From: Cupriavidus gilardii
Lineage (GTDB): Bacteria > Pseudomonadota > Gammaproteobacteria > Burkholderiales > Burkholderiaceae
DNA: 50,485 bases
Reading direction: 5' to 3'
Assembly (NCBI RefSeq): GCF_008801915.1
Contig: NZ_VZOV01000028.1
Coordinates: 1-50,485, forward strand
The notes beneath the pieces are model-generated. The model did not search any database and was not told the origin of the DNA. It worked only from the letters and a program-made list of their open reading frames with translations. The translations under genes and the position numbers were made by a program. This document shows, one piece after another, positions 7,719-15,791 of the stretch (position 1 is the first letter of the stretch; each line of letters begins with the position of its first letter).

Positions 7719-8867
7719 ATGAACGCTCTCGTCAACCTGCTCGATCTGGATGCGGACGGGCTCGCCACGTACTGCGGCGAGCTCGGCGAGAAGCCGTTTC
7801 GCGCCCGCCAGCTGCAGCGCTGGATCCACCAGTTCGGCGCCAGCCGGTTCGACGAGATGTCGGACCTGGCCAAGTCGCTGCGCCAGAAGCTGGCCACGCG
7901 CGCCGAGATCCGCGCGCCGTCCGCAATCACGGACCACGTGTCGGCGGACGGCACGCGCAAGTGGCTGCTCGACGTGGGCAACGGCAATGCGGTCGAAACG
8001 GTCTATATCCCCGAGGAAACGCGCGGCACGCTGTGCGTTTCCTCGCAGGCCGGCTGTGCCGTCAATTGCCGCTTCTGTTCGACCGGCAAGCAGGGTTTCT
8101 CGCGCAATCTGACCACCGGCGAGATCATCGGCCAGCTGTGGATGGCCGAATTCGCGATGCGCGCCCAGCTGGGGCGCGGCCCGAAGGACGATCGCGTGAT
8201 CTCCAACGTGGTGATGATGGGCATGGGCGAGCCGCTGCTGAACTACGACCAGGTCGTGCCGGCGATGCGGTTGATGCTCGACGACAACGCCTACGGGCTG
8301 TCACGCCGCCGTGTCACGCTGTCCACGTCCGGCGTGGTGCCGATGATGGACCGTCTCGCCAGGGACCTGCCTGTCGCGCTCGCCGTGTCGCTGCACGCAT
8401 CGAACGATGCCTTGCGCGACGGACTGGTGCCGCTGAACCGCAAGTACCCGCTGGCCGAGCTGATGGCGGCGTGCCGCCGCTATCTGGAGTTCGCCCCGCG
8501 CGACTTCATCACCTTCGAATACTGCATGCTGGACGGCGTCAACGACGGCGTCGAGCATGCCCGGGAATTGTTGAAGCTGGTGGCCGACGTGCCATGCAAG
8601 TTCAACCTGATCCCGTTCAATCCCTTCCCCGAATCGGGACTCAAGCGCTCGAACAACGAGCAGATCCGGCGCTTCGCCCAGGTGCTGATCGACGCCGGCA
8701 TCGTCACGACGATCCGCAAGACGCGCGGCGACGATATCGACGCCGCCTGCGGCCAGCTCGCCGCCGAGGGGCGCGTGCAGGATCGCACCCGGCTTGCCGA
8801 GCGGGGCCGCTTCGGCAAGATTCCGCCGGTGGTGGCGGCGCCGGGCGGGGAGGCGCGATCTGCATGA
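7719..8867 (+). CDS. rlmN: Dual-specificity rRNA/tRNA adenine-C2 methyltransferase RlmN
   Basis: Radical-SAM enzyme that makes m2A2503 in 23S rRNA and m2A37 in some tRNAs. The 4Fe-4S ligands are C113, C117 and C120 in the motif CAVNCRFC. The second catalytic cysteine, which forms the covalent intermediate, is C344 in DAACGQL. Length is 382 residues, with an N-terminal HhH-like RNA-binding part (EKPFRARQLQRWIH). The stop overlaps the next start as ATGA, so pilW is probably coupled. The first 11 residues are not conserved, but the ATG at 7719 is the best start. Confidence 0.95.
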   Translation: MNALVNLLDLDADGLATYCGELGEKPFRARQLQRWIHQFGASRFDEMSDLAKSLRQKLATRAEIRAPSAITDHVSADGTRKWLLDVGNGNAVETVYIPEETRGTLCVSSQAGCAVNCRFCSTGKQGFSRNLTTGEIIGQLWMAEFAMRAQLGRGPKDDRVISNVVMMGMGEPLLNYDQVVPAMRLMLDDNAYGLSRRRVTLSTSGVVPMMDRLARDLPVALAVSLHASNDALRDGLVPLNRKYPLAELMAACRRYLEFAPRDFITFEYCMLDGVNDGVEHARELLKLVADVPCKFNLIPFNPFPESGLKRSNNEQIRRFAQVLIDAGIVTTIRKTRGDDIDAACGQLAAEGRVQDRTRLAERGRFGKIPPVVAAPGGEARSA

Positions 8868-9742
8868 GGCGTCTGCCTGCCGGTCTGCCCGCCGTGGTTC
8901 TGGCCGGGCTGGCGCTGCTGACCGCGTGCCAGTCGACCGGCACACCGGGTACGCAAGGCACGCCGGGACAGCAGGCGCCGCAGGCGCGGGACGCCGATCC
9001 TGCACCGGCCGATGCGCATCAACGCGCCGCGCTGCGGCTGCAGCTGGCCTCGCGCTATCTTCAGGCCGGCCAGAGCGCGATCGCGCTCGATGAGGCCCGG
9101 CAGGCGATCGCGCTCGATCCGGACCTGACCGACGCCTATCACGTCCAGGCGCTGGCGCAGATGGCGCTGCGGCGGCCCGCCGAGGCCGAGCAGAGCTTTC
9201 GTGCCGCGCTGTCGCGCCGCCAGGACGACGGCGACTTGTTGAACAACTATGGTTGGCTGCTGTGCGACCAGGGGCGCTATGCCGAAGGGCTGGCCCAGCT
9301 GCAGCGCGCGGTGACCGTGCCCTCGACCGGCGGCACAGCCAGGATGCTGACCAGCCTTGGCGCCTGCCAGTTGCGTCAGGGCGATCTGGCGGCGGCGCAC
9401 CGCAGCCTGACCGCGGCCCTCGCGCAGCCGGGCCCGATGGCGGGCGCCTATTCGAGCGATGCCGGGAGCGATGCCGGGAGCGATGCCGCGACCCATGCCG
9501 CCGCGCACACCCAGCTCGGGCTGCTGTATTGGAAGCAGGGCGATCTGCCGCGCGCCCGTGCGGAGGCGGCGCAGGTCAATGCGGGACGCTACGCCAGTCC
9601 GGCCTCGCTGTGGCTGGGCGCCCGCATCGCGCACCGCGAGGGAGACGCGGCCGCGCAGCAGGCATTGCTGACGCAATTACATAAGCGCTTCCCGGACTCG
9701 CGGGAGTCGAGCGCATACCAACAAGGAGCATGGGATGAATGA
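8864..9742 (+). CDS. pilW: Type IV pilus biogenesis/stability TPR lipoprotein PilW (PilF)
   Basis: TPR lipoprotein that acts as a pilotin for the PilQ secretin in the outer membrane. The signal peptide ends in lipobox LTAC (Cys22). TPR-like helices cover about residues 43-290 (for example QSAIALDEARQAIALDPDLTDAYHVQALAQ, described here by position only as two adjacent repeats near 65-95). The gene starts inside the rlmN stop (ATGA) and its own end overlaps rodZ by eight bases. A 12-bp tandem repeat adds SDAGSDAGSDAA near residue 199. Length is 292 residues. Pilin genes are not in the window, so the pilus role is inferred from family and position. Confidence 0.85.
   Translation: MRRLPAGLPAVVLAGLALLTACQSTGTPGTQGTPGQQAPQARDADPAPADAHQRAALRLQLASRYLQAGQSAIALDEARQAIALDPDLTDAYHVQALAQMALRRPAEAEQSFRAALSRRQDDGDLLNNYGWLLCDQGRYAEGLAQLQRAVTVPSTGGTARMLTSLGACQLRQGDLAAAHRSLTAALAQPGPMAGAYSSDAGSDAGSDAATHAAAHTQLGLLYWKQGDLPRARAEAAQVNAGRYASPASLWLGARIAHREGDAAAQQALLTQLHKRFPDSRESSAYQQGAWDE
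9455..9490 (+). repeat. 12-bp tandem repeat inside pilW
   Basis: About three copies of AGCGATGCCGGG, in frame, encode SDAG units in a loop between TPR helices. The third copy is diverged at its last bases. Confidence 0.8.
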
Positions 9743-10748
9743 GCACGAGCGCGCCGAGGGCCAGGCCGTCTCGACCAATGCGAGCGGCAGCGCCAACGCG
9801 GTCGCACAGGAGATCGGCGCGAGCCTGGCGAAGGCGCGCGCGGCCCAGGGGCTGTCGATACACGACGTCGGTGCGCGGCTGAAGGTGCCGGCACAGAAGG
9901 TCGATGCGATCGAGTCCGGCAATGTCGACGCCTTGCCCGATCTGACGTTCGCCAAGGGGCTGATGCGCGCCTACGCGCGTCTGCTGCAGGTCGATATCGA
10001 CGGGCTGCTGGCCCGGTTCCATGCCCAGGCCGCGCCACCGGCGCCCGAGGTGGCGATTCGCCGCCAGGGCAGCCTGAACGCGAGCTTCGACGATCGACGG
10101 CGCTTCCGCGGCAGTGGCGCTTCGACCTCGGGTAGCGGCGGGCGCTGGGTCTGGCTCGCGCTGGTCGCGGCCGTGGTCTGTGCCGGCGCGCTGTTCGGCG
10201 TCGACCATGTCAAGCAATGGCTCGATGCACGCGAGCAGCAGTTCACGCAGTCGGCCACGGATACCGCGGTCGAGGCCGAATCGGGCACCGTGACCGCGGT
10301 GCTGCCGCATGTGATGGGCGGCGCCGCGAGCGAGGCACCGGGCGCGGCGGCCGGCACGGAAGGCGCCACCGGCACCGGTGCCGCCAATGCGTCCGCCACG
10401 CTGGCGACGCCGCTGGCCCCGGTGACCGCTGCGTCGGCCACCGCGAACGAATCGGCCGCCACGGCGGCATCGGCAGCGGCGGTGCCCGGCGCCGCCGCCA
10501 CGCCGGCCGCCGGCGAGCTGCAGCTGCGCTTCAGCGCGCCGACCTGGTATGAGGTCCGCGACGCCAGCGGCAAGGTCGTGCTGGGCGGCACCGCCAAGGC
10601 CGGCGACGAGGTTGCCGGCGGCGGCACGGCGCCGTACAAGGTCGTGATCGGCAACGTCAAGGGCGTCGCGGCAATGACCCGCAACGGCGAGCCGGTCGAT
10701 CTGCAGGCCGCCAACCGCAACAACGTGGCGCGCCTGACGCTGCCCTGA
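9735..10748 (+). CDS. rodZ: RodZ-like cytoskeletal protein (HTH, transmembrane, DUF4115)
   Basis: Bitopic inner-membrane protein linking MreB to cell-wall synthesis. A cytoplasmic helix-turn-helix domain spans about residues 30-95 (GASLAKARAAQGLSIHDVGA). One membrane segment lies near 137-157 (WVWLALVAAVVCAGALFGV). A long Ala/Thr-rich periplasmic linker runs to about 255, and a C-terminal DUF4115 beta domain ends in QAANRNNVARLTLP. The ATG at 9735 has AAGGAG 6 bases upstream and overlaps the pilW end. Its place between pilW and ispG is conserved in many proteobacteria. Length is 337 residues. Some annotations call it a HTH domain-containing protein. Confidence 0.85.
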   Translation: MNEHERAEGQAVSTNASGSANAVAQEIGASLAKARAAQGLSIHDVGARLKVPAQKVDAIESGNVDALPDLTFAKGLMRAYARLLQVDIDGLLARFHAQAAPPAPEVAIRRQGSLNASFDDRRRFRGSGASTSGSGGRWVWLALVAAVVCAGALFGVDHVKQWLDAREQQFTQSATDTAVEAESGTVTAVLPHVMGGAASEAPGAAAGTEGATGTGAANASATLATPLAPVTAASATANESAATAASAAAVPGAAATPAAGELQLRFSAPTWYEVRDASGKVVLGGTAKAGDEVAGGGTAPYKVVIGNVKGVAAMTRNGEPVDLQAANRNNVARLTLP

Positions 10749-10812
10749 TTGATCCGTCGGTCCGGGATCGTTCCCGTTCGTCGACCACACGCCAATGCAA
10801 CGAGGTAACCCC

Positions 10813-12099
10813 ATGAACGCACAGGCCTGTCTGCCCGTACTGCCCGGATCGCTGCCGCGCCGCCGCACTCGGCAGGCGCGCGTGGTCTGGGGCGACAACG
10901 TGGTGACGATCGGCGGCGACGCGCCGGTGCGCGTGCAGTCGATGACCAATACCGACACCGTCGATGCGGTGGGCACCGCGATCCAGATCAAGGAGCTGGC
11001 GCGCGCCGGCTCGGAAATCGTGCGCATCACGGTCAATACGCCGGAAGCCGCTGCCGCCGTGCCGGCGATCCGCGACCAGCTCGACCGCATGGGCGTCGAC
11101 GTGCCGCTGGTCGGCGACTTCCACTACAACGGCCACAAGCTGCTGCAGGACCATCCGGCCTGCGCGCAGGCGCTGTCGAAGTACCGCATCAATCCGGGCA
11201 ATGTCGGCCAGGGCGCCAAGCGCGACACGCAGTTCGCGCAGATGATCGAGATGGCCTGCCGGCACGGCAAGCCGGTGCGCATCGGCGTCAACTGGGGCAG
11301 CCTGGATCAGGATCTGCTGGCGCGCATCATGGACGAGAACGGCCGGCGCGCCGAACCGTGGCCCGCGCAGAGCGTGATGATCGAGGCGCTGATCACGTCG
11401 GCGATCGAGTCCGCGCACCGGGCCGAGGAAATCGGCCTGCCGGGCGACCAGATCATCCTGTCGTGCAAGGTGTCGCAGGTGCAGGAGCTGATCGCGGTCT
11501 ACCGCGAGCTCGCGCGCCGCTGCGAGTATCCGCTGCATCTGGGATTGACCGAGGCCGGCATGGGCAGCAAGGGCATCGTCGCGTCGACCGCGGCGCTGGC
11601 GGTGCTGCTGCAGGAAGGCATCGGCGACACGATCCGCATCTCGCTGACCCCGGAGCCCGGCGCCTCGCGCGACAAGGAGGTCCATGTCGCGCAGGAAATC
11701 CTGCAGACGATGGGCCTGCGCAATTTCACGCCGATGGTGATCGCATGCCCGGGCTGCGGGCGCACCACCAGCACGGTGTTCCAGGAACTGGCGGCCAGCA
11801 TCCAGTCTTACCTGCGCGCGCAGATGCCGGTATGGAAGACCGAGTATCCCGGCGTCGAGCAGATGGATGTGGCGGTGATGGGCTGCATCGTCAACGGGCC
11901 GGGCGAGAGCAAGCACGCCAATATCGGCATCTCGTTGCCGGGCTCCGGCGAGTCGCCGGCGGCGCCGGTATTCGTCGACGGCGTCAAGGTGAAGACGCTG
12001 CGCGGCGAGCGGATTGCCGAGGAATTCCAGGCGATGGTCGACGAATACGTGCGGACGCACTACGGCAAGGGGAACGCGGCCGCCGGTATTGGCCAATGA
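10813..12099 (+). CDS. ispG: 4-hydroxy-3-methylbut-2-en-1-yl diphosphate synthase IspG
   Basis: Penultimate MEP-pathway enzyme of isoprenoid synthesis; it reductively converts MEcPP to HMBPP using a 4Fe-4S cluster. The ligands are C312, C315 (CPGCGR) and C358 (GCIVNGPGE), with the following Glu as the fourth ligand of the family. The N-terminal TIM-barrel motif VQSMTNTDT is intact. I prefer the ATG at 10813, because GAGG lies 7 bases upstream. An ATG at 10795 in the same frame would add six residues and place the ribosome-binding site inside the gene. Length is 428 residues. It is followed directly by hisS, as in most proteobacteria. Confidence 0.94.
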   Translation: MNAQACLPVLPGSLPRRRTRQARVVWGDNVVTIGGDAPVRVQSMTNTDTVDAVGTAIQIKELARAGSEIVRITVNTPEAAAAVPAIRDQLDRMGVDVPLVGDFHYNGHKLLQDHPACAQALSKYRINPGNVGQGAKRDTQFAQMIEMACRHGKPVRIGVNWGSLDQDLLARIMDENGRRAEPWPAQSVMIEALITSAIESAHRAEEIGLPGDQIILSCKVSQVQELIAVYRELARRCEYPLHLGLTEAGMGSKGIVASTAALAVLLQEGIGDTIRISLTPEPGASRDKEVHVAQEILQTMGLRNFTPMVIACPGCGRTTSTVFQELAASIQSYLRAQMPVWKTEYPGVEQMDVAVMGCIVNGPGESKHANIGISLPGSGESPAAPVFVDGVKVKTLRGERIAEEFQAMVDEYVRTHYGKGNAAAGIGQ

Positions 12100-12136
12100 T
12101 CGGCCAGTGATCGGTCACGCCGCCCCCAGCAACAGA

Positions 12137-13537
12137 ATGACAACCATGAACGCATCCGAGAATCCGGCGCCGGCCAACGGCGGCGCCCAGAACCAGGGCA
12201 AGGCCCGCGCGCTGCAAGGCGTCAAGGGCATGAACGACATGCTGCCCGCCGACGCCCCGTTGTGGGAGCAGTTCGACCAGGCGGCCCGCGCGATGCTGCG
12301 CGCCTACGGCTACCAGCAGATCCGCACGCCGATCGTCGAGCCGACCCAGCTGTTCGTGCGCGGCATCGGCGAGGTCACCGACATCGTCGAGAAGGAAATG
12401 TATTCCTTCACCGATTCGCTGAACGGCGAGCAGCTGACGCTGCGTCCCGAAGGCACGGCAGCGGTGGTGCGCGCGACCATCGAGCACAACCTGCTGTACG
12501 ACGGCCCCAAGCGCCTGTGGTACACCGGCCCGATGTTCCGTCACGAGCGTCCGCAGCGCGGCCGCTATCGCCAGTTCCATCAGCTCGGCGCCGAGGCGCT
12601 CGGCTTTGCCGGCCCCGATGTCGACGCCGAGATCATCCTGATGTGCCAGCGGCTGTGGGACGACCTCGGCCTGACCGGTGTGCGGCTGGAGATCAATTCG
12701 CTGGGCCAGGCCGACGAGCGCGCGGCCCATCGCCAGGAACTGATCCAGTATCTGGAAGGCTTCCAGGACATTCTCGACGAAGACGGCAAGCGCCGCCTGT
12801 ACACCAACCCGCTGCGCGTGCTGGACACCAAGAACCCGGCCCTGCAGGAGATGGCGGCGAACGCGCCGAAGCTGATCGACTTTCTCGGCGAGGCCTCGCT
12901 GGCCCACTTCGAGGGCGTGCAGCGTCTGCTGAAGGCGAACAATATTCCGTTCACGATCAATCCGCGGCTGGTGCGCGGGCTGGACTACTACAACCTGACC
13001 GTGTTCGAGTGGATCACCGACAAGCTCGGCGCGCAGGGCACCATCGCCGGCGGCGGCCGCTACGATCCGCTGATCGCGCAGATGGGCGGCAAGCCGGCGC
13101 CGGCCTGCGGCTGGGCGATGGGGATCGAGCGGATCATCGAGCTGATGCGCGAGGAAGGGCTGGCGCGCCAGGCCGACGCCTGCGACGTCTATGTCGTGCA
13201 CCAGGGCGAGGCCGCCGCGCAGCAGGCCATGATCGCAGCGGAGCGCATGCGCGACGCCGGCTTCGACGTGGTGGTCCATGCCACCGCGGACGGCAGGAGC
13301 GGCAGTTTCAAGTCGCAGATGAAGCGCGCCGACGCGAGCGGGGCGTCGCATGCCGTTATCATTGGCGAGGACGAACTGGCCGCCGGCGTGGTGCAGGTCA
13401 AGGCGCTGCGCGCCGCCGACGGCCAGACCGAGAACAACGGCCAGCAGGCCACGGTGCCCGCCGAGGACCTGGTCGACTATCTGGTCGAATCGATGGTCGC
13501 CGGCATGGGCGGCGAGGCCGGCGAAGACCTTCAATGA
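12137..13537 (+). CDS. hisS: Histidine--tRNA ligase
   Basis: Class II aminoacyl-tRNA synthetase that charges tRNA-His. Class II motif 2 is in YTGPMFRHERPQRGRYRQF. The histidine-specific LVRGLDYY and the AGGGRYD motif 3 region follow, and an anticodon-binding domain fills the C-terminal 100 residues. The start is either the ATG at 12137 (MTTMNASE) or 12146 (MNASE); neither has a strong ribosome-binding site. Both precede a non-conserved Asn/Gly/Pro-rich tail before the conserved ALQGVKGMNDMLP. Length is 466 residues from 12137. The paralogue hisZ lies further along and lacks this domain set. Confidence 0.95.
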   Translation: MTTMNASENPAPANGGAQNQGKARALQGVKGMNDMLPADAPLWEQFDQAARAMLRAYGYQQIRTPIVEPTQLFVRGIGEVTDIVEKEMYSFTDSLNGEQLTLRPEGTAAVVRATIEHNLLYDGPKRLWYTGPMFRHERPQRGRYRQFHQLGAEALGFAGPDVDAEIILMCQRLWDDLGLTGVRLEINSLGQADERAAHRQELIQYLEGFQDILDEDGKRRLYTNPLRVLDTKNPALQEMAANAPKLIDFLGEASLAHFEGVQRLLKANNIPFTINPRLVRGLDYYNLTVFEWITDKLGAQGTIAGGGRYDPLIAQMGGKPAPACGWAMGIERIIELMREEGLARQADACDVYVVHQGEAAAQQAMIAAERMRDAGFDVVVHATADGRSGSFKSQMKRADASGASHAVIIGEDELAAGVVQVKALRAADGQTENNGQQATVPAEDLVDYLVESMVAGMGGEAGEDLQ

Positions 13538-13601
13538 CGCAGGCGCGGCGCCGGACGCGCGCGCTTGCCTGACAACAAACCAACGCGGTTGAAACCACGA
13601 G

Positions 13602-14234
13602 ATGGCTTACGATCTGGAAGAGCAGGAACAGCTTGAAAACATCAAGGCATGGTGGCGCCAGTACGGCAACTTCCTGACCTGGCTGCTGATTGCCTGCCTG
13701 CTGGCCTTCGCGGCCTGGAACGGCTGGAACTGGTGGCAGCGCAAGCAGGCCGGCGAGGCCGCGGTGCTGTACGAGCAGGTGCTGAAGGCCGCCGAGGCGC
13801 GCGATGTCGAACGCACCAAGCGCGCGGCCGGCGACCTCGAGGACAAGTACGGCAAGACCGCCTACGGGCAGATGACCGCGCTGGTCGCCGCCAAGGTGTT
13901 GTACGAGGCCGGCGATCTGGCCGGTGCCAAGAGCCAGCTGCAATGGGCTGTCGATCATGGTGATGGCGAGTACCAGCACCTGGCGCGCGTCCGGCTGGCC
14001 GGCGTGCTGCTCGACGAGAAGGCCTACGATCAGGGACTGGCGCTGCTGAAGAACGAGCCGCCGAGCCCGTTCGTCGCGCTGTATGCGGATCGCCGCGGCG
14101 ATCTGCTGGCCGCGCAGGACAAGCGCGACGAGGCGCGCGCGGCCTACCGCCAGGCGCTCGACAAGCTCGGCGTCGACGAGGCCGGCATGCGCCAGATCAT
14201 CCAGTTCAAGCTGGACGCCCTGGGTACGGCCTGA
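13602..14234 (+). CDS. yfgM: YfgM-family TPR membrane protein
   Basis: Single-pass inner-membrane protein with a periplasmic tetratricopeptide-like domain. In E. coli, YfgM associates with SecYEG and PpiD and helps hand proteins to periplasmic chaperones. Here a short cytoplasmic N terminus (LEEQEQLENIKAWW) precedes the membrane helix near residues 25-41. TPR-like helices follow to residue 210. It lies between hisS and bamB, the order found in E. coli (hisS-yfgM-bamB-der), which strongly supports the call. Confidence 0.88.
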   Translation: MAYDLEEQEQLENIKAWWRQYGNFLTWLLIACLLAFAAWNGWNWWQRKQAGEAAVLYEQVLKAAEARDVERTKRAAGDLEDKYGKTAYGQMTALVAAKVLYEAGDLAGAKSQLQWAVDHGDGEYQHLARVRLAGVLLDEKAYDQGLALLKNEPPSPFVALYADRRGDLLAAQDKRDEARAAYRQALDKLGVDEAGMRQIIQFKLDALGTA

Positions 14235-14241
14235 GCAGGGC

Positions 14242-14286
14242 AGCCGTGACCGATGCACCGGCCTGACCGCTGCATCGGTCACGGCT
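14242..14286. repeat. Perfect 16-bp inverted repeat between yfgM and bamB
   Basis: Arms 14242-14257 (AGCCGTGACCGATGCA) and 14271-14286 are exact reverse complements around a 13-base loop. There is no T-run directly after it, though CCTTTTTT follows about 40 bases later, at 14323-14330. It could stabilise mRNA ends, attenuate, or bind protein. Confidence 0.8.
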
Positions 14287-14345
14287 CGATTGCTGACAGA
14301 ACGCTCCCCATTTCGCTTCCCACCTTTTTTCAGGAACGCAACCAG

Positions 14346-15518
14346 ATGATGTCGATGCCCAACGGCGCTGCCCGGACCTCTCGCCCTGTTCGCTTGACCC
14401 AGGCGCTCGTCGTTGCCTGTGCCACCGCCTTGGCTGGCTGCTCGCTGTTCGGCAAGGCCGACAAGAATCCGCCGGCCCAGCTGCAACCGGTCACGCAGAC
14501 GCTGACAGTCAAGGAAGCCTGGCGCGCCAGCGTCGGCAAGAGCGGCCCGTATTCGCTGCAGCCCGTCGCGGTCGGCGACAAGGTCTATGTGTCGTCGCAC
14601 GGCGGCGACGTGATGGCGCTCGACGCGACCAGCGGCCGCACGCTGTGGAAGGTCGACACCGACGTGGACCTGACCACCGGTCCGGGCAGCGACGGCAACG
14701 TGACGGCGGTCGCGGGCGAGAAGGGCGTGGTGTTCGCCTTCGATGCCAGCGGCAAGCAGCTGTGGAAGAAGCAGATCAATGGCGAGATCCTGTCCTCGCC
14801 GCTGGTCGGCCACGACCTGGTGGTGGTGCGCACCACCGATACCCGCGTGCTCGGTCTCGATGCGCAGACCGGCGAGCGCCGCTGGATCTACCAGCGTGCG
14901 CAGACGCCGCTGAACCTGCGCGCCGCGATGGGCATGGTGTTCGCCGGCGACGGCATCGTGATGGGCTTCCCCGGCGGCAAGCTGGGCGTGCTGGCGCCGT
15001 CCAATGGCGTGCTGCGCTGGGAGAGCACCGTCTCGTATCCGAAGGGCGTGTCCGAGATCGAGCGGCTCAACGACGTGACGGGCCTGCCGATGATCAACGG
15101 CCGCCAGGTCTGTGCGACGACCTTCCAGGGCCGCATCGCCTGCCTGGAACTGAGCAACGGCCAGCCGCAATGGGGCAAGGACTTCTCGTCGCCGGTGGGC
15201 CCGGCCCAGGATGACGTGTCCTTGTTTGCCGCCAACGAGAATTCGGTGGTCTATGCCTTCGACCGCCAGAACGGCAACGAGCGCTGGCGCAACGAGCAGC
15301 TGCGCAACCGTCCGCTCGGCATGCCGCTGGCGCTGGGCCGCTCGGTGGTGTTCGGCGATTTCGAGGGCTACCTGCATTTCCTGTCGCGCGAAGATGGCAA
15401 GTTCGTCGCGCGCGTGCGCGCCGGCAGCAGCCCGATCACCGCGGCACCGGTGGTGGCCGGCCAGACCCTGGTGGTGCAGACCCGAGGGGGCGACGTCTAC
15501 GGCTATATTCCGGAATGA
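14346..15518 (+). CDS. bamB: Outer membrane protein assembly factor BamB
   Basis: Lipoprotein subunit of the BAM complex that inserts beta-barrel proteins into the outer membrane. The signal peptide ends in lipobox LAGC (Cys32). The mature part is an eight-bladed PQQ-like beta-propeller with repeated blade motifs such as VMALDATSGRTLWK, VFAFDASGKQLWK and VLGLDAQTGERRW. Length is 390 residues. The ATG at 14346 is chosen because AGGA lies about 10 bases upstream; a second ATG follows immediately. A strong hairpin lies between it and yfgM. Confidence 0.94.
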   Translation: MMSMPNGAARTSRPVRLTQALVVACATALAGCSLFGKADKNPPAQLQPVTQTLTVKEAWRASVGKSGPYSLQPVAVGDKVYVSSHGGDVMALDATSGRTLWKVDTDVDLTTGPGSDGNVTAVAGEKGVVFAFDASGKQLWKKQINGEILSSPLVGHDLVVVRTTDTRVLGLDAQTGERRWIYQRAQTPLNLRAAMGMVFAGDGIVMGFPGGKLGVLAPSNGVLRWESTVSYPKGVSEIERLNDVTGLPMINGRQVCATTFQGRIACLELSNGQPQWGKDFSSPVGPAQDDVSLFAANENSVVYAFDRQNGNERWRNEQLRNRPLGMPLALGRSVVFGDFEGYLHFLSREDGKFVARVRAGSSPITAAPVVAGQTLVVQTRGGDVYGYIPE

Positions 15519-15561
15519 AGCGCTGACCAGAACGCGGACGGCCGCCACGGCGGGCGTCCTG

Positions 15562-15645
15562 CCGGCGACCGCGCGCTCACCTGTCGGTGCGCGCGATCGC
15601 CGGAGCCGACAGCATGGCCGACCCGCCGCGATGGCGGTGTCGGCC
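15562..15645. repeat. Two tandem hairpins between bamB and der
   Basis: The first hairpin has 15-bp arms (15562-15576 and 15589-15603) with one mismatch and a 12-base loop. The second has arms 15616-15627 and 15633-15645 with a one-base bulge. Neither ends in a T-run. The 273-base gap they occupy shows no gene. Confidence 0.65.
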
Positions 15646-15791
15646 ACATGCGTCATGCGGGCCCTGGCCCGCGACTTGATTACACCCGACAGGATTGCCG
15701 GCCCGGCGCGTTGCGCCAGGCTGTCGGACCAACCTGATTCTTTGGAGGCATGCCCGGCGCACCGCGCCCGGCGTGGCCCTCCACGATTTGC

